64,000 nt of DNA from Chitinophagales bacterium (GTDB lineage: Bacteria; Bacteroidota; Bacteroidia; Chitinophagales; Saprospiraceae), in assembly GCA_013298845.1 (NCBI GenBank), contig JAAFJN010000011.1, forward strand, positions 100,683 through 164,682. The letters are read 5' to 3'. Each line of letters opens with the position of its first letter. Position 1 is the first letter of the stretch. Of this stretch, positions 1 to 9,073 are shown in pieces. The translations under genes were made by a program, and so were the position numbers. The notes below the pieces were generated by a model that saw only the letters and a program-made list of their open reading frames with translations, was not told the origin of the DNA and did not search any database.

Positions 1-2
1 AG

Positions 3-2651
3 GGCGATGCTACGGCAAACCCTTATACGACACAATGTAACTTGTTGGCGGGTTTCTACACCATTACGGTAACGGACGCCAACGGTTGTACGTTCACGGA
101 CGAAATTGAAGTTCCGGCTTTGCGCACGGTGTCATTGGTTGAAAACCTTTTGGTAAGAGAGCGCCCAAGTTGTAACGGCGGTTCCGACGGTGTTTTGGGT
201 GTAGATGTTGTTGTAACGCCTGCCCCTCCCGGTGGTTCTAACTTTTTCTTTAGTTGGGTACCCGGTGGTACCGGAGCGGTAATTACTTCATTGCCTACTT
301 CCAGCACAATTACGGGCATTCCGGCCGGAACACAATTCATTGCCGCTATTGATGGCAGTGGCTGTTCCGATACGTTGACCCTCGATCTCGACGAACCAAC
401 ACTGTTCACTGTAGTTCCAATTACGGTGACGAACCCAACTTGTGTATCCACAACCAGTGGTTCCATTGCGGTAACCGGGTTTGGCGGTACGGGTACTTTT
501 GCAAACTTCACTTACGCCTGGGCACCAAGTGGTACCGGTAGCAGCATTTCCGGTCTCGGCGAAGGCACTTACACCGTTACAGCCACTGACCTCAACGGTT
601 GTACGGCGGTATTTGATACAACGTTGATGTTGCCTCCACCTCCGGCGATTACGTCCATCAATGTAACTGAAGTAAAATGCGGTGATGACGGTGCTTTAAC
701 GGCCGTTGCCCCAACGGGTACGGGTTTTGTTTGGACTTCTTTGACCAACAACGTCATCAATAACCCGAACCAACCTACGATTACTGACCTGACCGGCGGT
801 ACATACGTGGTACAGGTAACTGATGCCAATTTCTGCACCAACCGCGATACCATTGTCCTCGATTCGGTTCCGTTCCTGGCCATCAGTAACTCGACCCTCA
901 CCAATCCTTCTTGTAATGGATATTTGGATGGTTCGATTATTTTGGGTGTAACGGGTGGTACTCCAACGTACTCTTATACTTGGTCGGCTCCAATTTCAAC
1001 GGTAACACCCACTGCCTTGGCTTTGGCCGCCGGTAACTATACGGTAACGATTAGCGATAATAACAACTGTACCATTTCTCAGTCGTTTACGTTGATTGAT
1101 CCACCGGCGATTAATGTTATTGTTACGACCGCTGTGCCCAACCAGGTTTCTTGTTTTGGCGCGTGCGATGGTACCGCGACCTTGTTGGTCAATTATCAAC
1201 TGAACAACGACTTTAACTTTAACTGGGCGGATAACAGTACCGATTCGGTGCGCATTGATTTGTGTGCTGGCTCTACCAACGTTACCATCACCGAAACCAG
1301 TGCGGCCCAGTGCTTTGTGGTTCAAGCGGTAGTTATTGGTACTCCTCCACCGGTAAATGCCAACCCAATCGAAACAATTGTTGACTCTGTTAGCTGTAAT
1401 GGTTTGTCCGATGGCCGAATCAGCGTAGCCGGTAGCGGCGGTAATGGTGGCCCATACACTTATATTTGGGGTGGTGGTCAAACTACTTCAACCATTGCCA
1501 ACTTACCGGAAGGCACTTATCCGGTAACCATTACGGATGTAAACGGTTGCACCGGTACTTTCTCCGGTGTAGTAGCCGAGCCTAATCCAATTATTGTAGC
1601 GATTGACAACGTTTTAACCCAACAGATTATCTGCGCGGGTGACGACAATGGCCAATTAGGCGTAGTAGCAACGGGTGGTAATGTTAACCCGCCAAGCCAG
1701 CCCCAATATACCTACTCCTGGTCGGACGGCGCCAATATCATTGGTGATACGAACCCACTTTCGATGTTGGAAGCAGGAACATATTCTGTTACGGTAACGG
1801 ATGTAAAAGGTTGTACCGGAACCACCTCACTCAACTTGCTGGACCCTCCAATTGTGGTAGGAACTTACCAGTTAGGCGATCCATTGAAGTGTTTTGGTGA
1901 CGAAACCAGCATTACCATCACCAACGTTGGCGGCGGTTCTGGTGGCCCGTACACTTATACCATTGACTTTGGAGTTCCGCTTCCTCCAAGCCTTGCGTCC
2001 AGCATTTCCGGTGGTGAGCACTACATCACTTATATTGACCAGAAGAATTGCGAATTCACGGATACCATTATCGTACCACAACCACCGCAGATTTTGGTGA
2101 ATTTCAACCCACCAGCGGTAGAAATTCAGTTGGGTGACTCTTTGGAACTGACCCCCAATCTTATTGGTGTATCGGTGGATAAATTGGCCAGTTTCACCTG
2201 GATGCCGGCTACATTTGTAAAAGATCCAACGCAGTTTAATGCGACCTTGTACACATTTGAATCGGGCACTTTGATGTTGACTGTAGTAGATAGTGCTGGT
2301 TGTACCGGCAAAGGCAGCCTCGAAATTGACGTGGATTTGAACCGCAATATTTACGTTCCGAACGCCTTTATCCCGAATGATCCGGAGAATGGTCTTAACC
2401 GTCTCTTTGCACCGGGTGGTGGTGTCGGCGTAGAAAAAGTACTTTCGATGCAGGTATTTAACCGCTGGGGTGAATTGATGTATATTCAAGAGAACTTTAC
2501 ACCCGAAAGTTTTGGTGTGTTTACCACGGGCTGGGACGGTCGTTTCAAAGGAAAATTTGTTGATCCGGGCGTTTACGTTTATGCCATTGATGTATTGTTT
2601 GTTGACGGTAAAAGATTGCTCTATCGCGGTGATGTAACCGTTATCCGATAG
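3..2651 (+). CDS. SprB-repeat adhesin with T9SS type B sorting domain (5' end outside window)
   Basis: This is the C-terminal part of a very large cell-surface protein. The frame is open to the left edge of the window with no stop, so the first TTG at 42 is not a real start. The sequence shows about eight imperfect repeats of roughly 70-90 residues. Each begins near a Cys-x-Gly-x-x-Asp-Gly pattern (SCNGGSDG, SCNGYLDG, SCNGLSDG) and closes with G-T-Y-x-V-T-x-T-D-x-N-G-C, the signature of SprB repeats known from flavobacterial gliding adhesins. The last roughly 90 residues (NIYVPNAFIPND, then VFNRWGELMY, GWDGRFKG, DPGVYVYAIDV, GDVTVIR) form a type B (CHU_C) sorting domain, so export by T9SS and surface attachment are expected from family knowledge. 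It probably acts in adhesion or gliding; the exact ligand cannot be read. A terminator hairpin follows directly. Confidence 0.9.
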   Translation, partial: GDATANPYTTQCNLLAGFYTITVTDANGCTFTDEIEVPALRTVSLVENLLVRERPSCNGGSDGVLGVDVVVTPAPPGGSNFFFSWVPGGTGAVITSLPTSSTITGIPAGTQFIAAIDGSGCSDTLTLDLDEPTLFTVVPITVTNPTCVSTTSGSIAVTGFGGTGTFANFTYAWAPSGTGSSISGLGEGTYTVTATDLNGCTAVFDTTLMLPPPPAITSINVTEVKCGDDGALTAVAPTGTGFVWTSLTNNVINNPNQPTITDLTGGTYVVQVTDANFCTNRDTIVLDSVPFLAISNSTLTNPSCNGYLDGSIILGVTGGTPTYSYTWSAPISTVTPTALALAAGNYTVTISDNNNCTISQSFTLIDPPAINVIVTTAVPNQVSCFGACDGTATLLVNYQLNNDFNFNWADNSTDSVRIDLCAGSTNVTITETSAAQCFVVQAVVIGTPPPVNANPIETIVDSVSCNGLSDGRISVAGSGGNGGPYTYIWGGGQTTSTIANLPEGTYPVTITDVNGCTGTFSGVVAEPNPIIVAIDNVLTQQIICAGDDNGQLGVVATGGNVNPPSQPQYTYSWSDGANIIGDTNPLSMLEAGTYSVTVTDVKGCTGTTSLNLLDPPIVVGTYQLGDPLKCFGDETSITITNVGGGSGGPYTYTIDFGVPLPPSLASSISGGEHYITYIDQKNCEFTDTIIVPQPPQILVNFNPPAVEIQLGDSLELTPNLIGVSVDKLASFTWMPATFVKDPTQFNATLYTFESGTLMLTVVDSAGCTGKGSLEIDVDLNRNIYVPNAFIPNDPENGLNRLFAPGGGVGVEKVLSMQVFNRWGELMYIQENFTPESFGVFTTGWDGRFKGKFVDPGVYVYAIDVLFVDGKRLLYRGDVTVIR

Positions 2652-2675
2652 TTTACCATCGTATATCAGATATAG

Positions 2676-2711
2676 ATAGCCACTCTGTTCATTCAGGGTG
2701 GCTATTTTTTT
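2676..2711 (+). terminator. Rho-independent terminator of the SprB-repeat gene
   Basis: The stem arms ATAGCCAC (2676-2683) and GTGGCTAT (2698-2705) are followed by a T-run to 2711, 25 bases after the stop codon of the adhesin gene. Confidence 0.8.
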
Positions 2712-2890
2712 AAATATCGAACACCGAACACCGAACGCCGAACATCGAAGTATCTGATTATGAGGCAGTCTTACCAGACGCAATCATCAGTACTAAAACC
2801 CTTACGCGGGAGAATGCCCAATAATGCTCTACGGAGTGTTTTAATCTTATCCAATTAAATATTATTTCGGTGTTCGGTGTTCGATATTTG
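2712..2890 (+). repeat. Heptad-bounded intergenic element, copy 1
   Basis: A stretch of imperfect 7-bp tandem repeats (unit CGAACAC) at about 2716-2750 is mirrored by inverted units (GGTGTTC) at about 2867-2885. Between them lie a conserved block beginning GAAGTATCTGATTATGAGGC (from 2747) and the 16-mer AATTAAATATTATTTC (2853-2868). A related copy in opposite orientation lies at 7760-8034. No ORF is apparent inside. It resembles a small non-autonomous or palindromic dispersed element; no mobilising gene is visible. Confidence 0.6.
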
Positions 2891-2903
2891 GTATTATATT
2901 GAT

Positions 2904-3425
2904 TTAAAGACCGTGTTTGGCGATGTAGTCCAAATATTTTTTGCCAATACCTTTCAATCCTGCCGAGCCGTGCGGCGTATGAAGTTCCAGCAAATGTTTA
3001 AATTCTGTCCACAATTCGGGTTCTTTTTTGCAAATTTTCGCCAAAATATGAATCGAAAATGCGCGAATGGCAATATCACTTTGCGGGTCATCTAAAAAAA
3101 CAAAACACGCTTCGGTTAAACTGTCAAAAACAGAGGCTGGCGGCCCGGACTGCACAAAAATCCGTAAAATATTGCGGTGTACCGCCGGATGTACCGTTCT
3201 GCTGTGCAATAAAGCAACCATTTCGGGATACCACGGTTCAAAACGCAATGGTTGTTTTTGTCCGATGGTGCCTACGACCCATGCCGCATATTCGGCTAAT
3301 TTGCGGTCGGTGCCCATCAAAACGGACATCAGCAGCGCAAGCCGATCAGGGTCAGCACCTATCCATTGAACAATCAGGTTAATTTGCGCTTTAGAACGAC
3401 CCGATTGAAGCATTTCTGTAATCAT
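2904..3425 (-). CDS. HEAT-repeat-like hypothetical protein
   Basis: A 173-residue cytoplasmic protein with no signal peptide or membrane segment. It is almost entirely alpha-helical by composition. Paired helices such as the stretch around LAEYAAWVVGTIGQ, then the segments near HPAVHRNILRIF and DIAIRAFSIHILAKI, resemble ARM/HEAT repeats, which usually serve as protein-protein scaffolds. I do not recognise a named family. The ATG at 3425 gives a compact ORF that diverges from the next gene across only 61 bases, so the two may share a control region. Its stop lies just past the heptad-bounded repeat element. Function unknown. Confidence 0.7.
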   Translation of the reverse strand: MITEMLQSGRSKAQINLIVQWIGADPDRLALLMSVLMGTDRKLAEYAAWVVGTIGQKQPLRFEPWYPEMVALLHSRTVHPAVHRNILRIFVQSGPPASVFDSLTEACFVFLDDPQSDIAIRAFSIHILAKICKKEPELWTEFKHLLELHTPHGSAGLKGIGKKYLDYIAKHGL

Positions 3426-3458
3426 AACGGCAAAAATACTGGTTTTGATTTAGCGTAT

Positions 3459-3466
3459 TACCTTTG
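3459..3466 (+). promoter_or_regulatory. Putative -7 promoter element of the TPR-like gene
   Basis: TACCTTTG matches the Bacteroidota TAnnTTTG consensus exactly and lies 20 bases upstream of the ATG at 3487. The -33 region has no clear TTG at ideal spacing. Confidence 0.45.
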
Positions 3467-3486
3467 CCCCAATATTTTCAAAAACC

Positions 3487-5826
3487 ATGCGCATCGCCAT
3501 ACTCCTCACCTTCGTCTTTATTTTTACGCTGCTCACGGGTCATCGTGCTCCGGCCCCCTCCGCTCCCACCGGCCAATGCTCGCCGCAGTGGATTCACGCG
3601 GAAGGTTATACTTTTATCCGACCGGATTTGATTGACAGCCGCTCGGCGTACGCGCCTTATTTATTGGATTGGGGTACGTTTTACCGCGACTCGTTTGATA
3701 TTATTGATTGGCAAAAAAAAGAAAACGTGGAAGAGTGGATGTCGCGCTTTTGCGACATTCCGGCCCCTAAAGACGTGGAAGACGTCATTTACAACGTCAG
3801 TGACGCGGATTTAAACTACCTGGCGGATATCACCAAACGCAAAAAGGGCAGTACCGAATTGGGTTTCCCCTTCAAAGGCAACACTTTTGCCGAATGTATT
3901 GTGTTCAATGGCTGCGACGAAGTGGTACAATACATCAAATTCGCCCGCCGCTGCGAACAGTACGTGATTCCCAAATCCAGCAAATGGCGGCTTCAACCCG
4001 ATAACCTCAGCAGTATGCAGGGCTTAATTCGCGTTGGGCAACAACTCATGGACGAAACCGATTCGCATTTCCTCAAACTGCGGTACGCCTATCAGGTAAT
4101 TCGGCTGGCGCATTATTCGCGCCAATGGAACCAAACTGTGCAATTATTCCGTGATCTGATTCCCAAAGTGGAGCAGCGCAAACCCAGCATTATTACGTTT
4201 TGGGCGTTGGGACACGTGGCCGGGGCGTTACAACAATTGGGCAAATACGGCGAAGCAGCCTACCGTTTCGCCACCGTTTTTCGTTTTTGTGCCTCCAAAC
4301 GCGGTCAGGCATTTGAAAGTTTTCAACTGCGCGACGACAACGACTGGAATGCGGCCCTGCACCTCTGCAAAGACGACGAAGAACGGGCGACCCTTTACCT
4401 CCTGCGCGCCGGAAAATACAAATCCACGTTCCAGCAGGACATGGAAGCGGCCTACAAAGCCGACCCCACCAACCCCCAACTCACGCTAATGCTGGTGAGT
4501 CACGTGCAGTTTTTTGAAAAAAGACTATTAAGAACACCCGCCACCGACCGCCGTTTTAAAAAAGATATTTTGCTCAAAAGACAAAAAGAAGCGGGGATTC
4601 AACTCATTGATTTTCAAAAATTTGTCCGAAAAGTAGTCAAAGAAGGCATTGTGCACGACCTCACCGCCTGGCGGTGCATCGACGGTTACCTGGAAATTAT
4701 TGCCAAAGATTTATACGCCGCCGAAAAAACCTTTCAGGAGGTTGAACGCACCCTGGATAAAGAAGAAAATGCCGTAGTTTACCAACGGCAGATCGAAATT
4801 TGGCGCACCCTGGCCGAAATTAACTCCCTCGACACGGGCCGCCGATTCGATTATAACAAAGCCGCCAGCATCCGCACTTATAAGTCATTCAAAGACCATC
4901 CCGACCTTGCGCTGTACCTGCAAGACATGATTTCGGAGTATTACGAAAACAAAGACCTGACGGGCTTGGCCATTTTAACGGTGTACGGCCCCAATGGCAT
5001 TTTGTACAACCCGTCTATTCCGGTATTGGACCAAATGATTTATCTGGCCCGTCAGGGCAACGAAGATTTTGCCCAGTCTACCGCCGCGTACGACACCAGT
5101 AGCGGGCGCACCCAAATGGAAGCGCGACTATTGGAAATAAAAGGAATTACGTTGTTTAACCGGGGCAATCCGGAGGCGGCCATGTTGGTGCATAATTCCA
5201 TGCGCCGCACCGACGCTTCGGTATTGCCCAAATATTCGCCGTTTAAAGAAAGTATTCGGGACGGTGAGCCACCCGCCAATGCCATTGATTCCCTGCAATT
5301 ATCCACCGTGGACTTTGTGCGAAAAATGGTGGATTTTGAGCAGGTTGCCCGCGCCAATGAAGCCCTCAATCCCGCCGAAGCCGCCAAGTTTTATTACCTG
5401 CTGGGTTTAGGATATTACAATACTTCGTGGTTTGGGTACGAATGGGAGGTGCGCGATTTTAAACGCGATGCGTCCAACTGGAACCGGTTGGCACAAGGGC
5501 CGGTGTTTCCGCTCATTCATTCGTACAGCGGCAATTACGAAAACCTCAACCTGGATAAGGCCATTGCTTATTTTGAAAAAGCCCTCGAATTTGCGGGCAA
5601 CGACCGCGAACTACAAGCCGAAATTGTATATATGGCGGCGCGTTGCCAGCAAAAAGAGTGGTTTTGTACCCCAAATTGCAATTATAAACCGGGCAGCAAA
5701 CTCATTCCCGTTATTCCGGCCCCCTACAATCAATATTACAATCTATTGCTGCAAAATTATAAAGACACCAATTTCGCCACGAAAGCCATTAAAGAATGTA
5801 AATGGCTGGGTTCGTATGCGCGGTAA
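3487..5826 (+). CDS. Secreted TPR-like hypothetical protein
   Basis: A 779-residue protein starting with a signal-peptide-like segment (basic start, hydrophobic ILLTFVFIFTLLTG), so it is probably periplasmic or surface-exposed. The body is helical with several TPR-like pairs, for example around KYGEAAYRFATVF (near 260), AEKTFQEVERTL (near 415), NRGNPEAAMLVHNSM (near 560) and LDKAIAYFEKALEFA (near 690). A Cys-containing segment (QKEWFCTPNC) lies near the C-terminus. No T9SS sorting domain is present. I do not recognise a named family beyond large secreted TPR proteins of Bacteroidota; a role as a scaffold or complex assembly factor is only an inference. It converges on the next gene with just 2 bases between stops. 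Confidence 0.75.
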   Translation: MRIAILLTFVFIFTLLTGHRAPAPSAPTGQCSPQWIHAEGYTFIRPDLIDSRSAYAPYLLDWGTFYRDSFDIIDWQKKENVEEWMSRFCDIPAPKDVEDVIYNVSDADLNYLADITKRKKGSTELGFPFKGNTFAECIVFNGCDEVVQYIKFARRCEQYVIPKSSKWRLQPDNLSSMQGLIRVGQQLMDETDSHFLKLRYAYQVIRLAHYSRQWNQTVQLFRDLIPKVEQRKPSIITFWALGHVAGALQQLGKYGEAAYRFATVFRFCASKRGQAFESFQLRDDNDWNAALHLCKDDEERATLYLLRAGKYKSTFQQDMEAAYKADPTNPQLTLMLVSHVQFFEKRLLRTPATDRRFKKDILLKRQKEAGIQLIDFQKFVRKVVKEGIVHDLTAWRCIDGYLEIIAKDLYAAEKTFQEVERTLDKEENAVVYQRQIEIWRTLAEINSLDTGRRFDYNKAASIRTYKSFKDHPDLALYLQDMISEYYENKDLTGLAILTVYGPNGILYNPSIPVLDQMIYLARQGNEDFAQSTAAYDTSSGRTQMEARLLEIKGITLFNRGNPEAAMLVHNSMRRTDASVLPKYSPFKESIRDGEPPANAIDSLQLSTVDFVRKMVDFEQVARANEALNPAEAAKFYYLLGLGYYNTSWFGYEWEVRDFKRDASNWNRLAQGPVFPLIHSYSGNYENLNLDKAIAYFEKALEFAGNDRELQAEIVYMAARCQQKEWFCTPNCNYKPGSKLIPVIPAPYNQYYNLLLQNYKDTNFATKAIKECKWLGSYAR

Positions 5827-5828
5827 AG

Positions 5829-7730
5829 TTATTGTCCGGGATCACTTGAACTATCTACGTCGCCCACTTTAACCCCGAAGAAATTGGCCCCGGTAACATT
5901 TTGGGTCAGGTTATTAAAGGTAAGGGTGGACTCGGGCATATTGGCAAACGGATTCGCCGGATTGGGGAACGTGGCATTGGCCAAAAAATACCGCCACGAT
6001 TTTTGGAACGGAAAATTAGCCGCCGAACCTAAAATCACCTTGCGCGACTCTACATTATCAAATGTCGTAACGGTGCCGCTTTCGTTCACGTCGGCGGCAA
6101 TCAGTTTCCAATCCGTCATGGGTTCCAGGTTGAGGATATGCCGCGACACCAAAATCAGGTCGTAGGCATTTACACCGTTCAGCGGTAACTCTTTGGTTAA
6201 TGGTCGAATGGTATAACTGCCCCCCGGCGGCAAACTGGGAAAAATATAATTCCCTTGCCCGTCGGTAGTGACGGTATCCGTGAGGGTTCCCGACAACGCT
6301 ACCCGGACATTGGGCATATTTACGCCCCACCAGGATTTGACATTGCCGCTAATACTGTGCGGCGTGGTGGGCACATAACCGTTCATTTCCATCAAATCGG
6401 TGTTGTTGGGATCCAGGTAATCGCGGAGGCGATCGGTGGTAGAAATGCCATCCCACGATTTATGGAACATGCCAAAATAGGCCGCAAACACGGTACAACC
6501 GTTGGAAGAGCCGCCGTGTAGTTGCCCCACAATTTTTTTGGAGGCATTAAACATGGGGCAACCCGATGAACCCGGCTCGTAAATACCCTGATCGGGCGTT
6601 ACTTTCCAGTGGGTATTCACGGGGCTGATGCCAAAACCTGGCCCCCAGTTAATGGTCGCTCCGTGATTTTCGGCGGGACCGGAATCAGCGCTGAATTTTT
6701 TAACGTCGCCCTGGGGGTGGTGAATAAACGTCGAAGCGGTTGCCGGCGACGTACTGCGTGTCCAGCCGTTAAAATATGGGTTAAAACCCGATGGTACCGG
6801 GTTGAGGCGCAGCAACATAAAATCGGTTTCCATCCGAAACGCCAACCGGGTGCAACCAATGACCGTCTGAAACGCCGGTTCCGGGCCGGTAGAACAGGTT
6901 GCAAATTCGTAGTTAAAGTCAAAAGTCCATTGGTCAAACTGCGGGCTGGTCAGCAAAATTTGGCAGTGGTGCGCCGTTAGGAAATAAGGTACTCCCGTAT
7001 TGGCGGTATTGGCAATGAGTGAGCCGGAACACCAGGCCGAGCCACCGCTAAAAATCATCAAAATACGGGCAATACCCCGTTTTTCGGTTTGCCAATTGGC
7101 GGCAGCGGTGCAGTTGATATTAACGTGGCAGGCCAAAGAAGAACCAAAGCCGCTGGCGGCCCACGGGTCTTCTTCCGCCAATAAGGCCTTTTGGTAAGCG
7201 TAATCCACCCGGTTCAACTCGATGGTTTCTTCTCCTTTTGAAAAAGGCGGCGCGTGGTATTCGAGCACCACTTCTGAGCCGGGTAAAGTCCCGATCGTGA
7301 AACGCCCCGTGGGACCGAGGTGTTCTTTGGTGTAAGGCCCGCGAATACGCGACTGTGCTGCGTCATAAGCGTACAGTTTTCCACCTTCTGGCAGCACTAC
7401 TTTTTCAAATAGCAAAATAAGCGCCAAGGCATCGGGAGCGGTGACGGAACAGCGCCACACCTTGGTACTATCGGGGAGGGTGACCCATACGCCCGCGTTC
7501 TGGGTAGTAATAAAAGTGGAAATGGGGGCCGCAAAACGCGCTTGTTGGGTTTGCGCAGCGTCTTCGGCTTTAAGTTGTTCGAGGTCTGGTTTTTTGAGCA
7601 CAACGACCGGGGCGGCCGGGAAATTGTTGTTTTCGGGTAATAATGAAGGGGGTAATGCGCTGTTGTTTTGTGCAACAAGCCCTACGGCCCAAAATAGCAG
7701 GGCTGTAGACAATCGGTAACGGATGTGCAT
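5829..7730 (-). CDS. Secreted trypsin-fold serine protease with carboxypeptidase-regulatory-like and dockerin-like C-terminus
   Basis: A 633-residue protein. Residues 1-20 form a signal peptide ending VGLVAQ. A lysyl-endopeptidase-like S1 domain covers about 190-430: catalytic His255 in TAHHC, Asp303 in TDFMLLRL and nucleophile Ser389 in GSSGCP are all present, so the protease is predicted active, with Cys residues suited to disulphides. Residues about 455-515 form a CarboxypepD_reg-like beta-sandwich (SISGNVKSWWG ... GQGNYIFPSLPPGG). Residues about 520-630 resemble the dockerin-type Ca-binding region (AYDLILVSRHILN, AADVNESGTVTTFD) followed by a GVKVGDVD motif. The chain stops there, with no T9SS sorting domain, so how it would be anchored is unclear. 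A related dockerin-like tail opens the partial protein at the right edge of the window. Confidence 0.85.
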   Translation of the reverse strand: MHIRYRLSTALLFWAVGLVAQNNSALPPSLLPENNNFPAAPVVVLKKPDLEQLKAEDAAQTQQARFAAPISTFITTQNAGVWVTLPDSTKVWRCSVTAPDALALILLFEKVVLPEGGKLYAYDAAQSRIRGPYTKEHLGPTGRFTIGTLPGSEVVLEYHAPPFSKGEETIELNRVDYAYQKALLAEEDPWAASGFGSSLACHVNINCTAAANWQTEKRGIARILMIFSGGSAWCSGSLIANTANTGVPYFLTAHHCQILLTSPQFDQWTFDFNYEFATCSTGPEPAFQTVIGCTRLAFRMETDFMLLRLNPVPSGFNPYFNGWTRSTSPATASTFIHHPQGDVKKFSADSGPAENHGATINWGPGFGISPVNTHWKVTPDQGIYEPGSSGCPMFNASKKIVGQLHGGSSNGCTVFAAYFGMFHKSWDGISTTDRLRDYLDPNNTDLMEMNGYVPTTPHSISGNVKSWWGVNMPNVRVALSGTLTDTVTTDGQGNYIFPSLPPGGSYTIRPLTKELPLNGVNAYDLILVSRHILNLEPMTDWKLIAADVNESGTVTTFDNVESRKVILGSAANFPFQKSWRYFLANATFPNPANPFANMPESTLTFNNLTQNVTGANFFGVKVGDVDSSSDPGQ

Positions 7731-7759
7731 GGTATTAAAAAGTGATTATGACAAAAATA

Positions 7760-8034
7760 AACATCGAACATCGAACACCGAACAGCGAACAGCGAACGTC
7801 GAACATAGAAATAATATTTAATTCAACAAGGTTGAAATAAACCGTAGCGCATTTTGTGGCTTTATCTCGCGTTGAAGCACCGATTACCTAAATTATGATG
7901 GGTATAATTTAGTACTAATCATTGAACGCAGCAAGGCTGTCTCATAAGCAGATACTTCGATATTCTCTGTTCAAAATTTCGCTGTTCGCTGTTCGCTGTT
8001 CGGTGTTCAAAATTTTGCTGTTCGATGTTCTAAA
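7760..8034 (-). repeat. Heptad-bounded intergenic element, copy 2 (inverted relative to copy 1)
   Basis: This fills most of the 309-base gap between the protease and paaA genes. Heptad units (CGAACAT/CGAACAC/CGAACAG) run from about 7763 to 7806, and inverted units (GCTGTTC/GGTGTTC) from about 7977 to 8030. On the minus strand it contains a block GAAGTATCTGCTTATGAGAC and the 16-mer AATTAAATATTATTTC (7808-7823), both shared with the element at 2712-2890. The interior is longer than in copy 1. No ORF is convincing. Confidence 0.6.
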
Positions 8035-8039
8035 CAAGC

Positions 8040-8981
8040 CTACGCAGCGGCAACCTTGCGGGCTTCCTGTTTTTCGGCGTAGGCGACGGCGGCTTCGCGG
8101 ACCCACGCGCCATCTTCCCAGGCTTTGCGGCGAGCGTTGAGGCGTTGTTTGTTGCAAGGACCATTGCCGTTCACCACGGCCCAAAACTCTTCCCAGTCAA
8201 TGGCACCAAAATCGTAATGGCCGCGTTCCTCGTTCCATTTCAGGTCGGGATCCGGGAGTGTTAAGTCCAATACTTTGACCTGTTCGGCGATCATATCCAC
8301 AAAACGCTGGCGAAGTTCGTCGTTACTGAACCGTTTGATGCGCCAGTCCATACTTTGCTGGCTGTTGGGTGAATTATCATCGGATGGACCAAACATCATC
8401 ACCGAGGGCCAATACCACCGGTTGATGGCATCTTGCGCCATGGCGCGTTGTTGTTCGGTACCCTGTGCCAACGCCAACAGGATATCAAAACCCTGGCGCT
8501 GGTGGAAACTTTCTTCTTTACACACCCGCACCATCGCGCGGGCATAAGGGCCGTAAGAGCAACGGCACAACGGAATCTGGTTCAAAATGGCCGCTCCGTC
8601 CACCAACCAGCCAATGGCACCCATATCGGCCCAGTTAATGGTTGGGTAGTTAAAAATGGACGAATATTTGGCTTTGCCAGAATGCAAATCGGCCATCATT
8701 TGATCGCGGGTTACGCCCAATGTTTCGGCCGCCGAATAGAGGTACAAACCGTGACCGGCTTCGTCCTGAATTTTGGCCAACAAAATTTGTTTGCGTTTCA
8801 GCGACGGGGCGCGGGTAATCCAGTTCCCTTCGGGTAACATGCCCACAATTTCGGAATGCGCATGCTGGCTAATTTGGCGAATCAGCGTTTTCCGATACGC
8901 GTCGGGCATCCAGTCTTTCGGCTCAATGCGCACTTCGGCGTCAACCTTTGCCTGAAAATCTGCTTCTAATGAGTAGTTCAT
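8040..8981 (-). CDS. paaA: 1,2-phenylacetyl-CoA epoxidase subunit PaaA
   Basis: A 313-residue protein closely resembling the catalytic alpha subunit of the phenylacetyl-CoA monooxygenase (PaaABCE), a di-iron ferritin-like enzyme that converts phenylacetyl-CoA to the 1,2-epoxide in aerobic phenylacetate breakdown. Carboxylate and His ligand motifs of the di-iron site are visible: [13 protein letters not shown] (E-x-x-H near residues 73-76) and [12 protein letters not shown] (E-x-x-H near 155-160). The length is typical of PaaA. The ATG at 8981 follows a TATTTTTG promoter motif. None of paaB, paaC, paaD, paaE or paaK lies beside it here: the neighbours are an intergenic repeat and a small membrane protein, so the partner subunits must be elsewhere or absent. 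Confidence 0.92.
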   Translation of the reverse strand: MNYSLEADFQAKVDAEVRIEPKDWMPDAYRKTLIRQISQHAHSEIVGMLPEGNWITRAPSLKRKQILLAKIQDEAGHGLYLYSAAETLGVTRDQMMADLHSGKAKYSSIFNYPTINWADMGAIGWLVDGAAILNQIPLCRCSYGPYARAMVRVCKEESFHQRQGFDILLALAQGTEQQRAMAQDAINRWYWPSVMMFGPSDDNSPNSQQSMDWRIKRFSNDELRQRFVDMIAEQVKVLDLTLPDPDLKWNEERGHYDFGAIDWEEFWAVVNGNGPCNKQRLNARRKAWEDGAWVREAAVAYAEKQEARKVAAA

Positions 8982-9019
8982 AGTGTAAGTAAACCGTAGT
9001 TATTATTTGAAAAGGCGTG

Positions 9020-9027
9020 CAAAAATA
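9020..9027 (-). promoter_or_regulatory. Putative -7 promoter element of paaA
   Basis: Read on the minus strand, TATTTTTG matches TAnnTTTG exactly and lies about 38 bases upstream of the paaA start codon. Confidence 0.5.
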
Positions 9028-9073
9028 AGAAAGAATGTTGAAATTTGATTAGACCTTATACCAAATTGGTCTT

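Noticed and set aside
1872..2783. 303-codon open frame on the minus strand under the SprB-repeat gene
   Set aside because: It is antisense to a clearly real protein with SprB repeats and a sorting domain. Its translation has no recognisable domain and a composition typical of shadow frames.
2712..2890. CRISPR array at the heptad repeats
   Set aside because: Repeat units are only 7 bases with no spacers, and no cas genes are present in the window.
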